A stretch of DNA of 8,770 nucleotides from Actinoplanes liguriensis. GTDB lineage: Bacteria; Actinomycetota; Actinomycetes; Mycobacteriales; Micromonosporaceae. Under the pieces are notes generated by a model. The model ran no database searches. It was not told the origin of the DNA and worked only from the letters and a program-made list of their open reading frames with translations. The position numbers and the translations under genes were made by a program. The stretch lies in contig KL571290.1 of NCBI GenBank assembly GCA_000715855.1, positions 14,257 to 23,026 of the forward strand. Reading direction: 5' to 3'. Position 1 is the stretch's first letter, and each line of letters opens with the position of its first letter. This document shows, in pieces, positions 5,584-8,770 of this stretch.

Positions 5584-6174
5584 GAATATCCCAATCTCGC
5601 ACGAGGCCCGCGTCGCTCACTAGCTTGCACCTGACGCCCGCAGCGTTTCTCTGTCACCTGGTGATCATGATACATAGTGCAGCGTAGATGCCGTGCCCCT
5701 TTTGGGAAGCTTCGGCTGAGCCTTCGCACGTCCTGGGCTTGCTCTACATAGTTGAGTCGTCGCGGCTTGTCCTATGAGACACGCCACCTCCGACCATGCC
5801 TCCAAGTCCTGGCGAGCGGCACGGGCGACCCGTTCGACGACGGTTCGAGACTGCGACAACGCCAGCGGCGCAGACCACTCCAGCCCGATCACGTGCTCTA
5901 CCTGCAATGACTTGCCCACAGGTGGACGATGCGGGCCGTGACTTCCGTATCGGCCAATACATCGGTCAAGATGCGCATTGCCGGAGACGCATTGGATCAT
6001 GCGCATTTTGAACGCCGTAGCGCCGCCCAGGTATATGCGATAGACCGGACGATGCACATGAACCTGAAGATCGACGGAGACGAGTTGATGGCGACTCAGC
6101 AGGGCGTTCGTCAGCTGTGGCGGCGATCCGCGCACCAGCCGCCAACGTCGGTGGCAAGTTGGGAAGGAACGGCT
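5584..6174. other. Divergent region (591 bp) with no convincing gene
   Basis: The space between the methyltransferase gene (minus) and the lipoprotein gene (plus) should hold both promoters. A minus-strand ORF spans 5665-6264 but overlaps the lipoprotein signal sequence, lacks a recognisable domain and is rich in Arg, His and Cys, so it looks like a shadow. The lipoprotein frame is open back to ATG 5929, but that extension has no clear coding character. Sites of note are the palindrome TCACC-T-GGTGA at 5654-5664, the adjoining self-complementary ATCATGAT, and a minus-strand TATCAT (5672 to 5667) that could be a -10 for the methyltransferase gene without a good -35. Confidence 0.45.
5654..5672 (-). 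promoter_or_regulatory. Possible methyltransferase promoter/operator region
   Basis: On the minus strand a TATCAT hexamer (5 of 6 to the -10 consensus) is followed at once by the self-complementary ATCATGAT and an 11-bp inverted repeat TCACC-A-GGTGA. It lies about 80 bases upstream of the start at 5583. A repressor bound there would block this promoter. The N-terminal winged helix of the methyltransferase makes self-binding thinkable. No matching -35 was found, so confidence is low. Confidence 0.22.
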
Positions 6175-6723
6175 TTGTTCAACCGATCGGTTGCGCTCGG
6201 CGCGATAACGGTGCTCGCACTGCTCCCGAGCGCATGCGGCTCCGGAAAGGCCCCCGGCATTCACGGTGGCTTACCGTCGCCATCCTCTCCGGCAGCTTCG
6301 GTCCTGGGGACGGCCGCCAGTGCCGAGCGCGATGCACTGAGCGCTTACCGCGGCCTGTGGGATGCCTTTGTCAATGCGGCAGCAACATCCAACGCCGAAA
6401 CGCCGGAACTACGGAAATATGCCTCTGACCAGGCGCTTAAGCTGATCGCCAGCTCGCTCTACATGGATCAGCAGGAGCAGCGGATCACCAAGGGGCAGGT
6501 GCAACTCAATCCCAAAGTTTCCGCGGCTGCGCCCATCGCCGCTCCAACCAAGATCACCATCACCGACTGTGTCAGCGATGAAAAGTGGCTGAAGTACAAG
6601 GCGGACGGGGAGCTGGTAAACGACGTTGCCGGCGGGAAGCATGCGACAACCGCCACGGTCACAAGTACTCCGGACGGCTGGAGGGTCCAGACGCTCATGT
6701 TGAGGGAGTCCGGAACATGCTGA
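6175..6723 (+). CDS. Secreted lipoprotein of the Tad-like operon
   Basis: A 182-residue protein from TTG 6175, chosen because GGGAAGGA lies six bases upstream and the resulting N-terminus is a compact lipoprotein signal peptide: MFNR, hydrophobic VALGAITVLALL, then PSAC with Cys21. Pro at -3 is atypical, but Leu precedes it. An ATG at 6088, with GGAGA seven bases upstream, would give a 29-residue N-terminal extension. After a Ser/Pro-rich linker (22-48), residues 50-182 have the layout of an NTF2-like alpha+beta fold: a helix with AYRGLWDAFVNAA, KYASDQAL, then strands with TKITITDCVSDEKWLKYKADG and WRVQTLMLRESGTC. Cys132 and Cys182 may pair. Proteins of this look regularly precede the PKD-like gene in actinomycete clusters; their role is unknown. 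Its stop overlaps the next start by seven bases, so translation is probably coupled. Confidence 0.75.
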   Translation: MFNRSVALGAITVLALLPSACGSGKAPGIHGGLPSPSSPAASVLGTAASAERDALSAYRGLWDAFVNAAATSNAETPELRKYASDQALKLIASSLYMDQQEQRITKGQVQLNPKVSAAAPIAAPTKITITDCVSDEKWLKYKADGELVNDVAGGKHATTATVTSTPDGWRVQTLMLRESGTC

Positions 6724-7613
6724 TGACTCTCCGGGCCCTTGTCCTCGTGGCCGTCCTTACCGTCGCGACGTTACTCAACCCGATGGCTGCTCTCGCTGAC
6801 GGCGGGACAGGCGGAATCACTTGCCCCAGCGGTAGCACGCGGCCTGAATGCAACGTCCATGCCGGAACTCCGCCGAAGCCGGGCAACGACAACGGCGGAT
6901 CCGGCGGGGGCCAAGACGATGGCAAGTGCCGAAACCCGAGTGGCAAGGTAATCCCCTGTGAGCGTGATGGCGGCGCAGCAGGAGCTGACGGCTGTTACTA
7001 CAGGCCTGTCGACCTATCACCGGAGATGATCGCGAACCTTGGTGGCCAGCCTGAGGGAGATGGGGGCTGGTATAGGAAGGTCTGCTACGGCGAGGACGGC
7101 CAGCCCAACATGGCATTCGGCACTCCGGTGTGGATCGCCGGTGCGCCACCGGTGGTGTCGCCGGAGGTGCTGGCTCGTCAGGCTCGGTCGAAGCTGCGGT
7201 TGCCTGAGGTGGTGATCGAGTTGAATCCGCCGGGCGATCAGCTTCGTTACCTGCCGGTGTGGATGGCGCTGGATCGCAATTCGTGGACCACAAAGTCGGC
7301 GACTGCGTCCGTTCCCGGGGTCAGTGTGACCGCAACCGCGCGGCCAGTGAAGGTGACCTGGTCGATGGGTGACGGCTCGGGCGTGACGTGTGCCGGGCCC
7401 GGAACGCCGTGGACGCCCGGAATCAATCCGGAAAAGCCCTCGCCTGACTGCGGGCATACCTATCAAGCGCCTGGCGTCTTCACCGTGACCGCGACGGTGG
7501 AGTGGGAAGTGACGTGGGCCGGAGCAGGGCAGACCGGAACCGTGCCTGGGCTCACCACGACCGGCCAGGTTCAGGCTCGCGTGCAGGAGTCGAAGACCCT
7601 CATCAACCGCTAA
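6717..7613 (+). CDS. Secreted Cys-rich protein with PKD-like C-terminal domain
   Basis: A 298-residue protein from ATG 6717, with GAGGGAG eight bases upstream; ATG 6723 is a less well placed alternative. Residues 1-27 are a Sec signal peptide (LRALVLVAVLTVATLL, then A-L-A before Asp28). Residues 30-95 form a Gly/Pro/Asp-rich linker with cysteines at 36, 45, 71, 81 and 93, and Cys123 follows. Residues 205-267 resemble a PKD-type beta-sandwich: VKVTWSMGDGS, then CGHTYQAPGVFTVTATVEWEVTW, with Cys225 and Cys245. PKD domains usually mediate protein or polysaccharide contacts outside the cell. The eight cysteines of the mature form could form four disulfides. A protein of this kind next to SAF and ParA-like genes is typical of actinobacterial Tad-like operons, where it probably acts at the cell surface. 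The molecular function is unproven. Confidence 0.78.
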   Translation: MLMTLRALVLVAVLTVATLLNPMAALADGGTGGITCPSGSTRPECNVHAGTPPKPGNDNGGSGGGQDDGKCRNPSGKVIPCERDGGAAGADGCYYRPVDLSPEMIANLGGQPEGDGGWYRKVCYGEDGQPNMAFGTPVWIAGAPPVVSPEVLARQARSKLRLPEVVIELNPPGDQLRYLPVWMALDRNSWTTKSATASVPGVSVTATARPVKVTWSMGDGSGVTCAGPGTPWTPGINPEKPSPDCGHTYQAPGVFTVTATVEWEVTWAGAGQTGTVPGLTTTGQVQARVQESKTLINR

Positions 7614-7664
7614 CCAGCGAGTTCATTCAGTCGTAGCAGCGCCGCATCGGGGAGGACGTTGGTC

Positions 7665-8369
7665 ATGGCGCTAGGTTCCGTGCGCCCAAAAACAGGTTCG
7701 GACGAGCGTCCGTCTGCCGCACCGCGTGTTGGGCGCGGCCCGTGGCGGGCGGCCCGGCGTCGCCGGAGGCTGCCGTTCGTGGCGTTGGGTTCGTTGCTGG
7801 TCATCGTGTGCGTTCTGGCCTACGCCTGGGGCGCGGTCCGGCTTGGCGACCGGATTCAGGTTCTCGCCGTGGCCCGACCCGTTGCGGCGGGGCAGAGCAT
7901 CACCGCCGCGGACCTGACCCAGGTTTCGGCCGCCGAGGACCCCGGAGTGTTCATCCCGGTCGCCCAGGCCGACGAGGTGATCGGCCGTACCGCGGTGGTG
8001 CCTTTGGTGGCCGGCACGCTGCTGACTCCCTCGCTGATCGGAGACGCTGCGTTTCCGCCCGCCGGGAAGGTCACCGCGTCGCTGGCGCTCAAACCCGGCC
8101 AGTACCCGCAGGGCCTGACCAACGGCGCGAAGGTGGCCGTGTTCGTCTCGGCCACCGGCAGCGGCGCTGAAGGCCAGGCGGCTCCGGCGGCCAAGGCCAC
8201 AGCGGCGCCGACCCGGCTGCAGGCCGTGGTCCTCGGCGTGGACCTCGCTGGCGACGGCCAAGGTTCCACAGTCATCACCCTTTTGCTCGACGCCTCGGAC
8301 GGGCCGCGGCTGGCCGCTGCTCCGGACGGCGCGGTCGTACTGATGCAGACCGCACCGGGAGGTAGCTGA
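7665..8369 (+). CDS. Membrane-anchored SAF-domain protein (CpaB/RcpC-like)
   Basis: A 234-residue protein from ATG 7665, nine bases after GGGGAGG; an in-frame TTG at 7659 is too close to that site. A basic cytoplasmic tail ending in ARRRRR (30-35) precedes a single membrane helix (about 37-56). A SAF domain follows at 64-127: VLAVARPVAAGQSITAADL and DEVIGRTAVVPLVAGTLLT are the two characteristic segments. Residues 128-234 are a beta-rich tail with an Ala-rich insert (163-183), as in CpaB proteins. In Tad systems CpaB is an inner-membrane-anchored, periplasm-facing assembly factor. Gram-positive versions probably face the wall and shape the secretion channel or pilus base, which is inference. 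The gap to the PKD-like gene is 51 bp and to the ATPase gene 1 bp. Confidence 0.82.
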   Translation: MALGSVRPKTGSDERPSAAPRVGRGPWRAARRRRRLPFVALGSLLVIVCVLAYAWGAVRLGDRIQVLAVARPVAAGQSITAADLTQVSAAEDPGVFIPVAQADEVIGRTAVVPLVAGTLLTPSLIGDAAFPPAGKVTASLALKPGQYPQGLTNGAKVAVFVSATGSGAEGQAAPAAKATAAPTRLQAVVLGVDLAGDGQGSTVITLLLDASDGPRLAAAPDGAVVLMQTAPGGS

Positions 8370-8370
8370 C

Positions 8371-8770
8371 ATGCCGTTGCTGGCTGTGACTTACCTCAAG
8401 GGCCGTCCCGGAACGACTACGACCGCGCTCGGGCTGGCGGCTGCGGCCCCGGCCGGCGCCCGAGCCACCGTGCTGGAGTGTGATCCGGCTGGCGGCGATC
8501 TGATGCGCCGCCTGGAGCTGGCCGCTACCCCGAGCCTGGTGGATGTCGCCGCCGCCGCACGCGGTGCCACCGACGCGGATACCGCCTTCGCTGCCGGGAC
8601 GCAGCAGGTGACCGTGGGCGATGTCGTGGTGCCGGTCGTGGCGGCTCCGGCCGGTGGCGCCCAGACCCGGGCTGCGTTGCCGGAGTTGACCGGGACTGGC
8701 CGGGCGGTGCTGATGGCCCCGGATCGGCTCGTGGTGGCCGACTGCGGGCGGCTGTCTACCGGGTCGGCTG
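8371..8770 (+). CDS. ParA/MinD-like ATPase (CpaE-like), 3' truncated by window edge
   Basis: The first 133 residues of a protein starting at ATG 8371, eight bases after GGGAGG and one base after the SAF gene stop. It opens with a deviant Walker A loop, KGRPGTTTTALGLA (10-23). The signature Lys10 of the ParA/MinD class is present, but the second, P-loop lysine of KGGxGKTT is replaced by Thr15. ECDPAGGDL (36-44) matches the segment following the first strand of the ParA fold, and VVADCGRL (121-128) matches Walker B. Actinobacterial homologues in Tad-like clusters often show the same lysine loss. In Tad systems CpaE positions the machine at the cell pole or modulates the CpaF motor. The sequence is open to the window edge, so a large part of the protein is missing. 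Confidence 0.82.
   Translation, partial: MPLLAVTYLKGRPGTTTTALGLAAAAPAGARATVLECDPAGGDLMRRLELAATPSLVDVAAAARGATDADTAFAAGTQQVTVGDVVVPVVAAPAGGAQTRAALPELTGTGRAVLMAPDRLVVADCGRLSTGSA

Noticed and set aside
5752..5778. TTGAGT and TATGAG as a plus-strand promoter for the lipoprotein operon
   Set aside because: The spacer is only 15 bases and it lies about 400 bases from the start; the match is too weak to annotate.
5665..6264. Minus-strand ORF of 199 codons in the divergent gap
   Set aside because: Overlaps the signal peptide of the lipoprotein gene and has no domain. Part of it reads like a protein, so it is flagged in the findings rather than annotated.
7671..8372. Minus-strand ORF of 233 codons opposite the SAF gene
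   Set aside because: The plus strand has a membrane helix and a clear SAF domain; the minus translation is Arg/Gly/His-rich.

Overview
The base composition (GC-rich, strong G/C at third codon positions), the GTG and TTG starts, and the gene families point to a filamentous or otherwise complex actinomycete. Those families are a WXG/EspC-like type VII secretion set, a Methyltransf_19 (DUF574) enzyme, a solo GntR winged helix, and an actinobacterial Tad/Flp-like secretion operon. I cannot name a genus. The window begins with 16 bases identical to the Tn5/Nextera mosaic end. The same 16-mer occurs again inside a gene at 1963-1978, so this is an assembly from tagmented libraries with at least one adapter-containing junction.

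Layout. (1) 69-2371, plus strand: three close genes encoding a membrane-anchored extracytoplasmic protein, an EspC/WXG-like 134-residue protein and a 356-residue WXG-like protein that carries the adapter scar. Together they look like a type VII secretion substrate or accessory module. (2) 2405-3637: a small minus-strand gene of 65 codons, a 434-bp divergent intergenic region with an operator-like inverted repeat and a strong hairpin, a solo GntR DNA-binding protein, and a doubtful ORF. (3) 3638-5583, minus strand: a prepilin-type A24 peptidase downstream of an unusual fusion of a winged helix and a SAM-dependent methyltransferase. (4) 5584-6174: a divergent region with no convincing gene. (5) 6175-8770, plus strand: a tight operon of a lipoprotein, a secreted Cys-rich protein with a PKD-like domain, a membrane-anchored SAF-domain (CpaB-like) protein and the start of a ParA/MinD-like (CpaE-like) ATPase. 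The operon runs off the right edge, where CpaF/TadA-type genes would be expected.

How they may work together (inference): the right-hand operon is the beginning of a Tad-like pilus or secretion machine. The prepilin peptidase on the opposite strand could process its pilins. The left-hand trio is a separate export-related module. The GntR protein and the winged-helix methyltransferase are candidate local regulators. I saw no tRNA, rRNA, CRISPR array, insertion sequence or replication origin. The most important practical point is the adapter sequence inside the 1301-2371 gene, because that junction cannot be trusted as natural sequence.
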